Origin: Protopterus annectens
Taxonomy: Eukaryota > Chordata > Ceratodontiformes > Protopteridae
Assembly: GCF_019279795.1 (NCBI RefSeq)
Contig: NC_056745.1
Location: 504,193,359 to 504,257,358, forward strand
DNA length: 64,000 nucleotides
Reading direction: 5' to 3'
Shown here: positions 22,959-35,060 of the stretch, piece by piece
Numbering within the stretch: position 1 is the stretch's first letter
How the letters are laid out: every line of letters begins with the position of its first letter
Notes under the pieces: generated by a model
Databases searched by the model: none
Told to the model about the DNA's origin: nothing
Seen by the model: only the letters and a program-made list of their open reading frames with translations
Translations under genes and position numbers: made by a program

Positions 22959-23764
22959 CCTACAGTATACTGCCCCTTACCACTCTACATTAACTAGTTC
23001 TCAGACCTCCTAACGGCAGCATCCATCAAGTGGAAAATGGCATGTATTATGGTATACTGGTTTGAGGATGTGTGTTCTCTACCAAGTCTTGTGGCCTAAT
23101 CATATACAATATAAAACACTATATCCTGTAAAGTTGAAAGCTTTATCCTGCAGTGTAGCACAGCTCTTTTCAGTCACTTTTATCAAACATCATCTTAGTT
23201 TAAACATCTGACACCTACGGTGTGTTGAAGCACAGCTGTCTGAATTATTTATTACATAACTGTATACATCCTTTGAACTGGATTAAGCCTTGCTGCTGTA
23301 TTACTATTCTGAAAGGAAGTCTAAACATTGAATAATTTACATTTTATAGCATTCCAGTAATTAGGTTTACTGCAAAAGCATTTTCGCTTTCCTCACTTAA
23401 TTCTAACCTTTTGAACTTAGTAACATTTGCCTAATGAATTCATACCTGTTCCTGCTGTACTACTGTACTTTCCTTGGGATTCAGAGAGTTTGTCATTACC
23501 CGAGTCAAATGGGCAACTCCATTCTGCCCAACACGCAACAGTGAGCATGTGTGGTTAAGAGGCAAGATAAAGCCACACTGAGCAACAGCTCCTTGGCAGC
23601 TCATTGTCATGTCCCTGAACTGAACATCATGCGATTAGACCTAACCATACAAGAGCTCCCTTACCAGTCCATGGAGTATGATACAGAGGTACCTTGGGCA
23701 CCTTTCCACACACACTCACAATCACCCTTACATATGTCCCTACACAGACTAAGTCACCCTTGAC
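22959..23764. other. Unannotated intronic sequence
   Basis: No gene, recognised repeat or conserved coding frame seen. Short open frames here lack family motifs. Confidence 0.5.
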
Positions 23765-23850
23765 TTGTGAAGCTAGCATAATGATAAAGGTGTTTACCTT
23801 ACAGACACAAGGTACAGGGTTTGACTCTCACATTGGGTAATTGGCTATGG
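23765..23850 (+). mobile_element. tRNA-derived SINE head, relic
   Basis: TAGCATAATGA (A-box-like, 23774-23784) and GGGTTTGACTC (B-box-like, 23817-23827) have Pol III promoter spacing. Between them is the GGTGTTTACCTTACAG segment typical of vertebrate tRNA-derived SINEs. The 3' body and tail are not recognisable, and there is no cloverleaf strong enough for a tRNA gene. Confidence 0.5.
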
Positions 23851-26049
23851 CCGTACACACAAAGTCACTATTGAACATGCCCTTTCACACGCATACACAC
23901 ACACCCTCAAAATACCTACCTATCTAAAAGTTGCACCAACAACCCTAATCCTTCCATGTGAATGGGTGTATACTATTCTAACTTCACACAAAAACATTGT
24001 AAAAGAATGACTTTCTGAATTGCTCTACACATTATTCAGATGCTGGTGATATCTCCAAAGGACAGCACAGGTCTAATAAGTATTAGACATGCCTTCAGAA
24101 TGTTGCATTTGCATACTTCATTGCCAATACGTTTGTTGTACTAATTACACGCAGAGTCCTTCCCACTGTTACAGTGCTACAAAAGTCTCTGAATCCCTCA
24201 CTCATAACACACACTGCAAAAACCTATGGAGGACACGTCTGCACACTGCATTAAGCCTTTCTGAATCCCAGGGTTTATGCTATTATACTAATTCTGTGCT
24301 AATGTAAGCTTCATTGAATGCACATGTGGTAAGTATGCTAGAAACCTTCCAAGTTGAGCATATTACTGTTACTTAAAGGCAATATATGAACAATAACTAC
24401 TACCTAAAACAGCAATATTAAACAGCATGAAATCAAAAGTAAAGCAACTGCCAGGACAGCAGAATATAATCACCATTATAGATAAATGCAAGCCATGAGC
24501 AATTTCAATTGGGAGGGGTACAAAAATAACTGTTGTATGTTGGTTATGCAAAATAATAAAATACATAAACAATCAAAAACAGAATACAACAAGTTAGTAA
24601 ACAAATTAGTGACAGAAAATTTAAAATGGTACTAATCACTATAAAGTTCAGTTATAAATATCCTAAAAGAAAAATAAAAGTCTAAGCAAATGACAAAAGT
24701 AACCAAATCAAATTAAACAGCACATAAAGCAGCTATTTACATATATACAGGTTTAGTACTTATCAGTTTACAATACAAAGGAATAAACGTACACAGGCAG
24801 TAGCAATTAATGAAGTTGTTTGTTTTCAGGCATCTTGCAAACATTTTCACTCAGTATTTGAGGTAATAAAATAAGATTTTCATAAAAGAATATATATATT
24901 GCTTGCATTGTGTTTTCTGTATTGCGAAGAAAGCATGGAAGAGTATTTCAAATCACAGGACAGAGTTTTGAAAATTCCGATTGCAGATTTTAACAGAACA
25001 GATGTAATACTACTGAAGTAATGTACTTCCAGATCTACAGCTAAGATCTTGAGACAAAGTAAACACACCCAGTAAACTCCTCTTGTAACAAGACAGTACA
25101 GAGACATTTACCATTGGTTTGTATACACCTGAAATAACTTTGCAGTTATATATGAGCAGCCAATACTTTTCAGGGAAACATTTAAAAAAATAAAAAATGA
25201 TTCCACAGCAAGAGTAGTTTGATATAGGGCTTACAAAGCTGTGTCCAAGTATACTTGTCATAACACTAGATCTTCAAGGACAGGTCACTATAGCAAGTAA
25301 ATCTTAACATTTGGGTTCATAGTCCCCTTTCTGGTGTCTACTTTAGGCCGAAATTCAAAAAGGGGTGGCTTTTTCCATGTGGTGCAGGTTAGTTACTGAC
25401 ACAGGCAAGCATAAGGCTTCTTTGCACATCACAAGTAGTAGCTGCATGTTCTCCTCATTTCTTTAAGCCAAATTTGCCACATGTAATAAAGGATATGGTA
25501 AGATGCAGCCTGTCTCACAACATTCTTTTGCTTTCAACTATACTTTTCCTAGTCAATTACAAACAGAACCAAAGAAAATGCAAAACAAAACAGCCACTGC
25601 ACAGCAAGAATGGTAACTGAAACACCATTCATACAAATAAATTACTTTACAAGCAATGAAAGATGTCCTCTTAAAACATTAGCAAACATGGTTAATAACA
25701 TACCCCAAAATGCCACTACTGTAAAAATAATACAAATAAGTTGTGATAAAGTAAACACAGGATGAGAAAGGATCAAATGTATGGGAAATATTAATCATGA
25801 AACTAAGCCAAAAGGATACATTCCTCAGATCTAACAAAATTACTTGCCAGGACTCAAACTCAAGTACTACACAGACTGAAGATAATGTTATGTCAGTGTT
25901 AAAGAGAGTGATGCTTTAGCTGTTCTTACAAATAAGAGTAAGGTTAGAAGATATTTGCACAAGGCAGGACTACATTCTGAATAAGAGTTTGCTAACTGAC
26001 TATACAGCCATAAAACAATTGTAAGAATCACTTAATTGGTCACATATAA
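23851..26049. other. Unannotated intronic sequence
   Basis: AT-rich, with no convincing coding frame, splice-bounded exon or terminal repeat. I looked for the next expected downstream host-gene exon on the minus strand and did not see it. Confidence 0.5.
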
Positions 26050-26420
26050 AGTACAGTTTTGTACCTACCATAAATGTAGATGTTCGAAGATCCACATTGC
26101 TGCAGTCCTAACACTTGGGTAGTCCGCTGTCCTTGGTCGGCCCGAATATCAAAGTATAAGGCTGACGTCGGTCAGGGCGCATTTGACTGGCGTCAGGACG
26201 TCAGGGTACAAATGCGCATGACCGACGTCATATCCTCAGTCTTTTCTTTCCCCAGATGTCAGAAGACCCTAAAAATAAAGGTCAAAACCAAAAGACAGCA
26301 AACAACCAACCAACCACCCCTGCACTAACTATATGTACAATATATACAATATACACAAAATGTACAACCCAACCCACACAACCGCCTCTAACTACAGAGC
26401 GGAAGGAGGGAGCGTAAATT

Positions 26421-26520
26421 GGACTGCAGCAATGTGGATCTTCGAACATCTACATTTATGGTAGGTACAAAACTGTACTATGTTCTTCATCTCACATTGC
26501 TGCAGTCCTAACACTTGGGT
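26421..26520. repeat. DIRS-B internal complementary region
   Basis: Complementary to both ends; contains ACTGTACT|ATGTTC, exactly the fused termini of this element. Confidence 0.88.
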
Positions 26521-26555
26521 AGAATCCCAAAGCAGAGGTAAGGGAGGATGGCTAA

Positions 26556-27640
26556 CTACAAGGAAGCAGGAGCTGCCAAAATGCCCTGCAAAACAGCAGT
26601 GGCAAAACCAGCCCTGGACTTAGAGTAAAGTGGCAGGTGATAATGCCTAGAGAAAGTATGTACAGAACTCCAAGTAGCTGCCTCCAAAATATCCTTGGTT
26701 GCCACTCCCTCAAAAAGCTGTTGAAGTGGCAGTAGCCCTAGTGGAATGAGGCCTAATCCCAGCTGGAATCTCCTTGCCATGATGGGAATAACAGAAAGCA
26801 ATGCAAAACCCAATCCACTTAGAAATAGTTTGTTTTGATACAGGCTTGCCCTGAGAACTCAAGGCAAAAGAAACAAACAACTGCTGAGACTGCCTGAACC
26901 CTTTAGTTCTGTCCAAATAATAACGCAACTGCCTGTGGACATCTAAAGTGTGCAAAATCTTTTCCCCTTTATTTTGGGGATTTGCATAAAAAGTAGGCAA
27001 ATGAATAGTTTGGTTTAAAGCCACACTAGAAACCAACTTAGGCATAAAGGAAGGATTAGTACGTAATGATACCCTATCCTTATGGAAAATCAAGAAAGGC
27101 TCAACTGCCATAAGGGCCTGTAATTCAGAAACCCTTCTTGCAGAGGTAATGGCCAACAAAAAAGCAGTCTTCCAAGATAAATATTTCAACTCAGCAGTAG
27201 CTGCAGGCTCAAAAGGTTGTAGAGTGAGTTTCTCCAACACAAAATTGAGATCCCAAGCAGGAGTAGGAGCTCTTCGTGGGGGTCTTATATTCTTTGCCCC
27301 TCTAAGAAATTGCTTGAACAAAGGATGAGAAAACAATGGTGGGTTGCAATCATAGTGAGCTGAAATTGCTGCAGCATGAACTTTAATAGAAGAGAAAGAC
27401 AAACCTTTGTCCAGTAACTCAGTAAGATATTGAAGAGCCACACTCAAATTAGGCTCAGAAACATCAAAATCTTTTGCTGCACTCCAAAACAAAAATCTCT
27501 TCCATTTGTCTGCGTACACTTTCCTTGTACTAGGCCTCCTAGCTTCCAAAATAACATTCAAAACTTGCTGAGGAAGTGGAGGCCCACTTGGGTTCAAAAC
27601 AGAATATGCCAGGCTGTTAGGTGCAGAGAGTGAAGCTTGA
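26556..27640 (-). pseudogene. DIRS-B tyrosine recombinase
   Basis: The recombinase core begins with VILEARRPSTRKVYADKWKR (about 27560-27500). It runs in one frame through SARRVSELQ (catalytic Arg), VSKQTISKWIGFCIAFCY and HSTRATATSTAF (HxxR) to a stop at about 26710. The last part, with WSSVHTF and the nucleophile box RHYHL, continues in a shifted frame to 26556, so one indel separates the Tyr from the rest. The open frame extends upstream to an ATG at 28518 (602 codons in all), overprinting RNase H and the methyltransferase-like segment. All catalytic residues are present. Confidence 0.88.
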
Positions 27641-29500
27641 CATTTAGCAAATGGCTGTCCTCCTGCGACAACAGGTGTGGAATCGAAGGCAAAGGCCATG
27701 GAGGCTTCCGTACCAGACTTCTCAGTAATGGGTACCAGTGTTGTCGAGGCCAATCCGGAGCTATTAAAATCATCCTTGGCTTGTCCTGTCTGACCTTTAG
27801 AAGTACCTTTGGGAGGAGAGGCAGAGGTGGAAAGGCATATACATGAAGATTGCTCCAATTGAAAGAAAGAGCATCCACTTTCCAAGCTGTGGGATGAAAC
27901 CTTTTTGTGCAAAACTTTGGCAGCTGATGGTTTAGTGGAGAAGCGAACAGATCTATGTCTGGAGTTCCCCATGACACTGTCAATTTCTGAAATACATGAG
28001 GATCCAATTTCCACTCGTGGGGATCCATAATTCGTCTGCTCAACACATCTGCTAAGGAGTTCTGTGCTCCTGGCAGAAACCTTGCCTGAAGATTGAGCTG
28101 TAAACTGAGAGCAGTCTCCCACAAAATCATTGCTTGCCTGCATAGAGGATAAAAATGCGTTCCCCCTTGCTTGTTGATGTACCACATGACAGTTGTGTTG
28201 TCTGTTAGAATCAACACCTGCCCTGGAAGAAGCAATTCCTTGAAAGCAATTAATGCAAACTGGACTGCTAACATCTCCTTCATGTTGATATGTAGATGTT
28301 GTAGTCTGACAGGCCACTTGTTTTGTATCCACTTTCCATTTAGATGAGCTCCCCAAGCTTTGTCTGAGGCATCTGTCGTTAAAATCTGACTCGCCTCTGG
28401 CCGGGTCACAGAGAGTCCCTTGTTTAGGTGACATTCCTGAGCCCACCACAAAAATTCCTTTTGAATGCAAGGTATTATTTGAATGACAGTGTCTAGATCC
28501 TGGCAGTGCTGTGTCCATACATTTTGAGATACCATTGTAGCTTCCTCATATGCAGTTTGGCATTGGGAAGCACCAGAATACAAGATGCCATGAACCCTAA
28601 GGCTTGAAGGACTGTCCTTGCAGTCAGCCCGGACTGATGAGATAGTTGATGGAAGTAAAGGGATAGACTCTTTTGTTTGTCCGGGGTTAAAAGGCCATCT
28701 GGGATGCTGTATTCAGTCTCACACCCAGAAAGCACATGTCTTGAGAGGGTACTAGACTGGACTTTATTTCGTTCACAGAATACCCTAGGCATCTTAGCAC
28801 TGCTATCACATAATCCAAATGATGAAGAAGCTCTTCTCTTCCTTGAGCCAGAATTAGGCAGTCGTCCAAATAAGGATAGATCTGTATTCCTTTTTGTCTG
28901 AAGAAAGCTATCACTGGAGCCAGAACTTTCGTGAACACTCTGGGCGCAGTAGATAAGCCAAAGGGCAATGCAGAGAACTGATAGTGAGAAGTCCCAGCTC
29001 GAAAACGCAGATACTTCCTGCAACTTAGTCTGATAGGAACATGAAGGTAAGCCTCCTTGAGATCCAAAGTTACCATCCAATGATCTTTGCCCAGCAGAGG
29101 TAAAAGCTGCTGCAACGTCAACATTTTGAACTTGGGAATGTCCAGATAAGTGTTGAGGATAGATAAATCCAAAATTGGTCTCCACGTGTTCCCCTTCTTT
29201 GGTACTAGGAACAGGCGAGAATAAAATCCTAGGCCCACTTCTGGCAGAGGGACCGGCTGTATGGCCCCTAGTTGGAGCAACAGAGAAACCTGCTTGTGAG
29301 CCTCTAGTCTTTGTGGAGGAGGAACATCTGGCATGCCTTTGAAAGGAGGCAAGGTATGGAAATAAAACCTGTAGCCGTGGTGAATGATATCCAATACCCA
29401 TCTGTCCTGGGTAATTAAACTCCAATTTTCTTTGAAAAGTGCCAACCTTCCTCCCAAAGGTGCTGCCAGATGAGCAGGCTCTGGCAGCTGAAAAGGTAGG
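27594..29500 (-). pseudogene. DIRS-B RT-RNase H-methyltransferase-like gene
   Basis: RT (29637-28687): LAAPLGGRLALF, ILDLSILNTYLD, FKMLTLQQLLPLL, LDLKEAYLHV, FSALPFGLST and catalytic YPYLDDCLILA. A frameshift follows QMAF; the thumb and connection (LTPDKQKSLSLYF, LQALGFMASC) run in 28690-28493. A second shift leads to 28583-27594 with RNase H (TTDASDKAWGAH, NMKEMLAVQFA, TDNTTVMWYINKQGG, NSLADVLSRRIMDPHEW) and the methyltransferase-like segment (IDLFASPLNHQLPKFC, YAFPPLPLLPKVL, LIAPDWPRQHWYP). The frame ends before the recombinase core. It functions, when intact, in tyrosine-recombinase retrotransposon cDNA synthesis. Confidence 0.88.
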
Positions 29501-31232
29501 TCATTGGGTCTGCTGACGAAAGGACTGACCCCTGCCCTCACCCGAAGCCTGTGCAGGAGAACTCCCTGTTCTAGGCCTGAAAGAGCCCTGGGCTCTGCCC
29601 TTACCACGTCTAGATCTACCCCTAGACTGTGAACCATAAGAAGGATACGTCCACCCTTTAGTAGGCCAATTTCTACTAAACTTTGGAGGCTGGACCTGCA
29701 AAAAATCTTTAACAGTCTGCATAGACTTAGCCTCGTCTTCCATTTTCTTTAAGACTGTCTCAACAGGAGGACCAAACAACACGTCAGATTGTAAAGGAGC
29801 ATCTAAAATCCTTGTCTTAACATGTTCAGACAAATTCTGATCCCTCAGCCAGGCGTGCCTGCGAAGGACTGACCCAGTGGCAGCCACCCTAGACGAGGCC
29901 TGTACAGCATCAAAACCACATTGCAAAGAATGCTTACCCACCTGTTCAGAAACATGCACTAAATCTTGCAACTCCTTACAATCAATACCTACTGCCAGAG
30001 CATCAACCTTAGACTTCAATAGTGAAAGGAGATAATTTTGGTATTTCAACATGTGAAACTGGCAATTCAGAGCCCTCATAGCAAGAGTGGAAGAAGTATA
30101 GACTTTCTTTCCCCATCTATCCAAGGCCCTAGCCTCCTTGTCTGCAGGAACCGGATTCTTAACAACAGAAGCCTTCACACCTTTAGGCCCCTGGCTAACA
30201 GTCTCTGGGTCTGCCCTAGGACTCTTAAAAGATACTTATGAGCTTCAGGCACCCTGTAATACCTATCCGGCTTAACAGGAGCAGGAGGCAAAGAATCAGG
30301 ATTAAGAGAAGCTTCTGTAAAACATCGTCCACTACATCCAAAACAGGAGGTATAGCCAAAGGCCTATGCTGGGGTAAAACAGAACTTCCCTAAGCCTTTT
30401 CCTGGAATCAGAGAAGTCCTGACCCTCCCACTTAAAATGCTCCCTCATGGAATGAAGAGTTTCTAAAAAAGAAAAATCCTCAGGAGGAGTAGCAGAAGGA
30501 GTAGAATCATCCACATCAGAATCAGAATAAGGAGAGTACTCCTGCAAGTCTTCAGCCGAAGACTCTGAAACATCTGAAGCCTGCTCAAAACCCCCCAGCT
30601 CAGGATCCACCCTAGGTCTCTTATCAGGAGGGGGCATAGAACCCCTAATCAAAGTAATCAAATCTTCTGCCATTTTAAGCATATGCTTCTTGGGCACAGT
30701 ACCTGAGGAGCTAGGGGTAACACCAACTGAAGCCAAACCTGGCCTGCCCCTGGGGGAAGCCTTTGAAACAGAAGGAGAGGGCCTAGCCACCTTGGGAAGG
30801 GAGGGAAGTATAGTAAGATGAGAAGCCCCCTCAGCCTGACTAGTTCTCCTGAGAGGCCACATCCTGCAATAATAAGGTCTCACCCTGGGAACACAAAGAA
30901 ACCTCCGGTGGAGCCACCGGCTCCACCGACACCTCCAAAGAACCGGCGTCTGGTACAGACGGTTCTTCTAGCCTAGGCTTAACTGCCTTGTCCTTGCGCT
31001 TCTTCGAAGAAGCGGGCGGAGCATCCGACGGCATTTTATAGTTGCACCGCTTCCCAAAGACTAACCTTGCACAATCCAACCTTCTCTTTATAGTGCGTTT
31101 ATTAAATCTAGCACAAGAGCGACAGCCAACAACGTCGTGCTCAGGCCCTAAGCAAGGAATACACAAAGTATGATAATCTCTATGCGGTATCTGTTTCCCA
31201 CAAGAAATGCAATTATTAACTTTTTCTGACAT
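29501..31232 (-). pseudogene. DIRS-B gag-like ORF1
   Basis: ATG at 31232. N-terminal Cys module: C8-x2-C11, H17, H21, C24-x2-C27, H32, C37-x2-C40, followed by basic KRTIKRR. A frameshift near 30860 leads to 30883-30332 (KKHMLKMAEDLITLIRGS, an acidic Asp/Ser stretch, PPEDFSFLETLHSMREHFKW, DSRKRLREVLF). A -1 displacement, shared with DIRS-D, precedes LPQHRPLAIPPVLD. The central domain (RALDRWGKKVYTSSTLAMRA, VLRRHAWLRDQNL) and an RG-rich C-terminus (GSQSRGRSRRGKGRAQGSFR) occupy 30178-29501. The basic tail suggests nucleic-acid binding. Confidence 0.82.
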
Positions 31233-31548
31233 CCGGTAAATGACTGAGGCAAGAAAAAACCAAAATATTCCCCAACGGGGTACTTAGCCAACTTTGAACT
31301 CGGTCTGAAACTTCTAAATCGAAAAATCTCAGAACGCCAACCAGCACTTGCAATACTGCTTCTGCATCGGACCATGCGGCAAAAAAGACTGAGGATATGA
31401 CGTCGGTCATGCGCATTTGTACCCTGACGTCCTGACGTCAGTCAAATGCGCCCTGACCGACGTCAGCCTTATACTTTGATATTCGGGCCGACCAAGGACA
31501 GCGGACTACCCAAGTGTTAGGACTGCAGCAATGTGAGATGAAGAACAT

Positions 31549-32239
31549 CAGGCTTCATCACAATAACAGATTTCAAATATAAATGTAAAAAAGCACACCA
31601 AGGTACCAAAATATCACCAGTAAAAAGTCCAAGGTACCCAAAGAAGGGAAGTCCAGCCACAAAACGAATAAAAACAGCTTTACTCCAACCTTTGTGTAAG
31701 GTTTAAATAAGTAACTTTACAGATTATATAACTAAAAAGGCAAGCTGTACATAACAAATAGCACACCAATTAAGGTTATGATCAAGTCTCCCATCAAAAC
31801 CAAGCTGTATTATGTTTAAGAAAAAGATACAGATATCAAAAAAATTCATCTCAACACTGGAGCAGTGGTACTATATTCTTATATCAGAATAATGCTTAAT
31901 ACAGTTGTTTTCTTCCTGATTTTTTAGAGAAATCTTAGCATTCCCCGTACTACAAGCACATTCAGTGAAAATTTACCACCAAAACAATGACAGGGAATCT
32001 ACTGCCAAATAACCTTCACTAGATACTTAAAATACATAAATAAAAAAAACTATACAAATATCTTCCCACAATAAAGGGAGAATGGTGGCTGGATAAGCTA
32101 CAGTGTTACTGTGATCTCTTCTGGAAGATAACACAGTTGTGTAAGTAAACGTGCCATAACAGTAGATGCTTGAATGATCGCTGCAGCAGTAGCCATAGCT
32201 ATATGGGTTATCCTCCTAAGGATACAACAGCTGGCCAGC
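31549..32239. other. Unannotated intronic sequence
   Basis: AT-rich; nothing recognised. Confidence 0.5.
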
Positions 32240-32800
32240 GTCAAAGGCTTAATGTCACTTTCTATTCTTCAGATTCTTCAGATCTGGTCAGAAAAGATAT
32301 TCTTGTAATTGAAGATTCTATTATTAGAGGAACTGATACTTAACATTTGCAGTGAAGATAATGAACATTGAATACCGTTATGATTGCCAGGAGAAAAAAC
32401 AGAAGATGTGAGACAGGCTTTGGAATGCCTTAATGTAAGGAAGTATGGATCTGTTTTTATTCATGTTGGTACAAATTATCTCCTCCGCAAGCAGCCTCTG
32501 ACTGTTAGTAGGGAACTTACAGTTCTCTCGGATAGTACAGCTTGTACTGATGTTAGACGCATTTTTCACAAATTTCATGTAGAAAGGCTAGTCAGATCAT
32601 TGTGCATGAAAAGATTTTCTGAATAAATACATGGAAAATATGTCCTGTTTTAAAAAATGGAAATGTGTAGAGCATCCAAGCCTAGTTTTGGGCACACATG
32701 TTCAGACAATTTGGCATGCATTTGACAAGATCGGTGAACAGAATTTTTGCAGCAGATATTTTGCAATATGTGACAAACACTAGGCAGGATTTTGCCAGGT
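32240..32800 (+). pseudogene. CR1-like LINE ORF1 with SGNH-type esterase
   Basis: The reading VIEDSIIRGTD corresponds to the GDS block of SGNH hydrolases (Asp-Ser retained, Gly to Glu). About 40 residues on comes VRKYGSVFIHVGTNYLL, the HVGTN block, found in CR1/L2 ORF1 proteins. The final part (FDKIGEQNFCSRYFAICD) resembles the DGLHLN…GE.. end block. Stops and frameshifts throughout; no functional ORF. Confidence 0.65.
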
Positions 32801-32839
32801 CAAAAATTTAACAGTTCATGGATAGGAACATTTGACGCA

Positions 32840-33538
32840 TTTCTAATGGTTATTAACGCTAGGAGCATTAATAATAAAAGTTTTTTTTTATCAGAAAATT
32901 TGCTGTTTCCACAAGACTGATGTTGTTATTGTTTGTGAAACATGGTTAAAGAACTGTTGTGTCTTTCAGCTTTTTCCTGGTTAGGGGTCGCCACAGCGGA
33001 ACTCCGTTCTGCTAATGATTGGCAGTTGATTTTTACGTGCTGAGTTGCCAGCCCTAGCGCACAACCTTCAACGAAGGTACGCCCATTCACACATGTCTCC
33101 ACGCAGAAGACGCTCTAGCTGAGAGTCGAACTGGTCAGCGTCTTACTTTGAGGCGACAACGCTACCGCAGCACCACCACCTCGGAAACATGGTTAAAGAA
33201 TAAAGACTGGAAATCAATTCTGGCAGGATAGAAATGTTTTTACTGCAACATTCTAACAAAAAAATCAGGTGGAGATGTTATAATAGGGATTAAAGCTAGT
33301 TATGGGACCTGTCATCATTACATGTTCACTGTTAACACTACTACTACAGACTGTGCAACTGTGACAATAAAGACAACCCTGGGACATAAAGTCAAGTGCT
33401 GATGACCTACAGGAATTCATACACTTCTTGCATGAAACATTGGGGAGAAGAATGATATTAGCTGGGGACTTAAATTTACCACAAACAGATTGGAATAATA
33501 CTGTATATTCAGGAAAAACTGCTTCGGATTATAAAAAA
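32840..33538 (+). pseudogene. CR1-like LINE apurinic endonuclease fragment
   Basis: INARSINNKS, DVVIVCETWLKN and later MILAGDLNLPQTDWNN are the N-terminal, central and GDLN motifs of LINE APE endonuclease. A SINE (32954-33183) interrupts right after CETWLK. DIRS-C interrupts after the DYKK codons at 33538. On the other side (39138 on) reading resumes with TRE-stop-NIL and later CSDQF, the SDH-type motif region. Confidence 0.72.
32954..33183 (-). mobile_element. tRNA-derived SINE with RTE-type 3' tail
   Basis: Flanked by a 17-bp perfect target-site duplication GAAACATGGTTAAAGAA (32937-32953, 33184-33200). On the minus strand there is a tRNA-like head (GTGGTGCTGCGGTAGCGTTG; B box AGTTCGACTCT at 33122-33132) and a unique body. 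The 3' tail CCGCTGTGGCGACCCCTAAC is shared with the RTE LINE at 51061-51100. The tail sharing suggests RTE-driven mobilisation. Confidence 0.85.
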
Positions 33539-33932
33539 AGTACAGTTGTGTACACTTACCATAAATGTAGATGTTCGAGTGTATTCACGGTTGCAGTCAT
33601 TACATTTGGGTAATCTGCTGGCAGGTTGCCCTCAGTCGGCATGAATAACAAAGTCTTGGGTCCTGCGTCGGTTGCTGTCTCCTCTTCCATGACGTCAGGT
33701 CATCAGGGGTATAAAGCATGCAGCCGACGCCATTTTAATCAGTTTTTCTTGCCCCAGATGTCAGGTGCCCCTCAAATGGGGAGCAAAAATATATATAAAT
33801 AAACTGTAAATATATAAATGCACCTTAGAAACATAAAATTTACCTTCAAGTAAAAGCAAATACACCACAAAGGCTTTTGAGTATAGTGAAGGAAAGAGAA
33901 GGTATAGAATGGTGGATGGCAGGTGGGTAACC

Positions 33933-34036
33933 CGGACTGCAACAGTGAAAACACTCGAACATCTACATTTATGGTAAGTGTACAGAAATGTACTATGTTT
34001 TTCGTGTTTCACTGTTGCAGTCATTACATTTGGGTA
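33933..34036. repeat. DIRS-C internal complementary region
   Basis: Complementary to the left end and the right end (…ATGTTTTTCGTGTTTCACTG…). Confidence 0.86.
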
Positions 34037-34067
34037 GAATCCCAAAGCTATGGATGGGAGGATGGAA

Positions 34068-35060
34068 CTAAACAGCATTAGGAGCAGCTATAAGGCCCTG
34101 CAGGACTGCAGTGGCAAAGCCTGCCCTGGATTTAGAGAAGAGAGGTAAATGGTAATGCTTTGTGAACGTATGAACAGAGCTCCAAGTAGCAGCTTCTAGA
34201 ATGTCTTTGGTTGGGACCCCTCTGAGAAAAGCTGCTGAAGTAGAGGCAGCCCTGGTGGAATGGGATCTGATCCCCTTGGGCACAGGTTTACCATGGTGCA
34301 AATAGCAGAAATGAATGCAGTGGCTTATCCATTTAGAAAAAGTCTGCTTTGATATAGCCTTCACCTCCAATCCTGCAGCAAATGCTATCAGTAGTTGCTC
34401 AGACTTTCTTACAGATTTTGTCCTGTTTAAGTAGAATCTTAGTTGTCTGTTTACATCCAATGAATGCAGAATCCGCTCCCCCTTGTCCTGCTGATTTGGG
34501 AAAAATGTTGTCAGGTTAATGGTCTGGTTAAGAGCCACACTGAATACCACCTTAGGCATAAAAGAAGGATTGGTCCTGAGGGCGACCCTGTCCGGGTAAA
34601 ATATAATGAAAGGTTCCACTGCCATGAGATCCTGTAGTTCTGAAACCCTTCTTGCTGAAGTGACTGCCAAAGGAAAAGCTGTCTTCCAAGATAGAAATTT
34701 TATATCCGCAGTAGCTGCTGGTTCAAAAGAAGACAGGGTGAGTTTTTCCAGCACAAAATTGAGGTCCCATGCAGGAGCTGGTGTTCTCCTGGGAGGCCTT
34801 AAATTTTTGGCCCCTCTGAAATACTGTTTAAGCAGTGGATGAGAAAAGATGGGAGGCTCTGCGTTGTAATGAGCCGAGATGGCAGAGGCATGGATTTTTA
34901 TTGAAGAAAAAGATAGGCCCTTGTCAAGCATCTCAGTTAAGTACTGTAAAATCTGAGGAATATTGGGCTTTGCTGTGTCTATTCCTTGTGCTTGATTCCA
35001 AGCACAGAATCTCTTCCATTTATCAGCATAAGATTTTTAGTACTAGGCCTTCTGGCTTCC
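34068..35060 (-). pseudogene. DIRS-C tyrosine recombinase
   Basis: The recombinase begins with VMDVILEARRPSTK (about 35075-35035), where an A run has lost one A (five instead of six) and shifts the frame. From 34931 to 34068 it is open and complete, with MLDKGLSFSSIKIHASAISA, SARRVSELQ (Arg), SKQTFSKWISHCIHFCY, HSTRAAS (HxxR), WSSVHTF (His/Trp) and KHYHL (Tyr). All catalytic residues are intact. Only the N-terminal shift and the lack of its own start would prevent expression. Confidence 0.88.

Larger units (their letters stand above)
26050..31548 (-). mobile_element. DIRS-B (group 1, B/D subfamily)
   Basis: A 5.5-kb DIRS element with exact family ends AGTACAG (26050) and GAACAT (31548), ITRs of about 200 bp (26050-26250 and 31370-31548), an ICR at 26421-26520, and gag, RT/RNase H/methyltransferase-like and recombinase genes on the minus strand. 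It shares the left-end variant AGTACAGTTTTGTACCTACC with DIRS-D. There is no obvious target-site duplication. It lies in intronic sequence rather than inside another recognised element. Confidence 0.92.

Noticed and set aside
24369..25261. Minus-strand open frames of 67-83 codons
   Set aside because: No recognisable domain, splice context or codon pattern; expected by chance in AT-rich intron.
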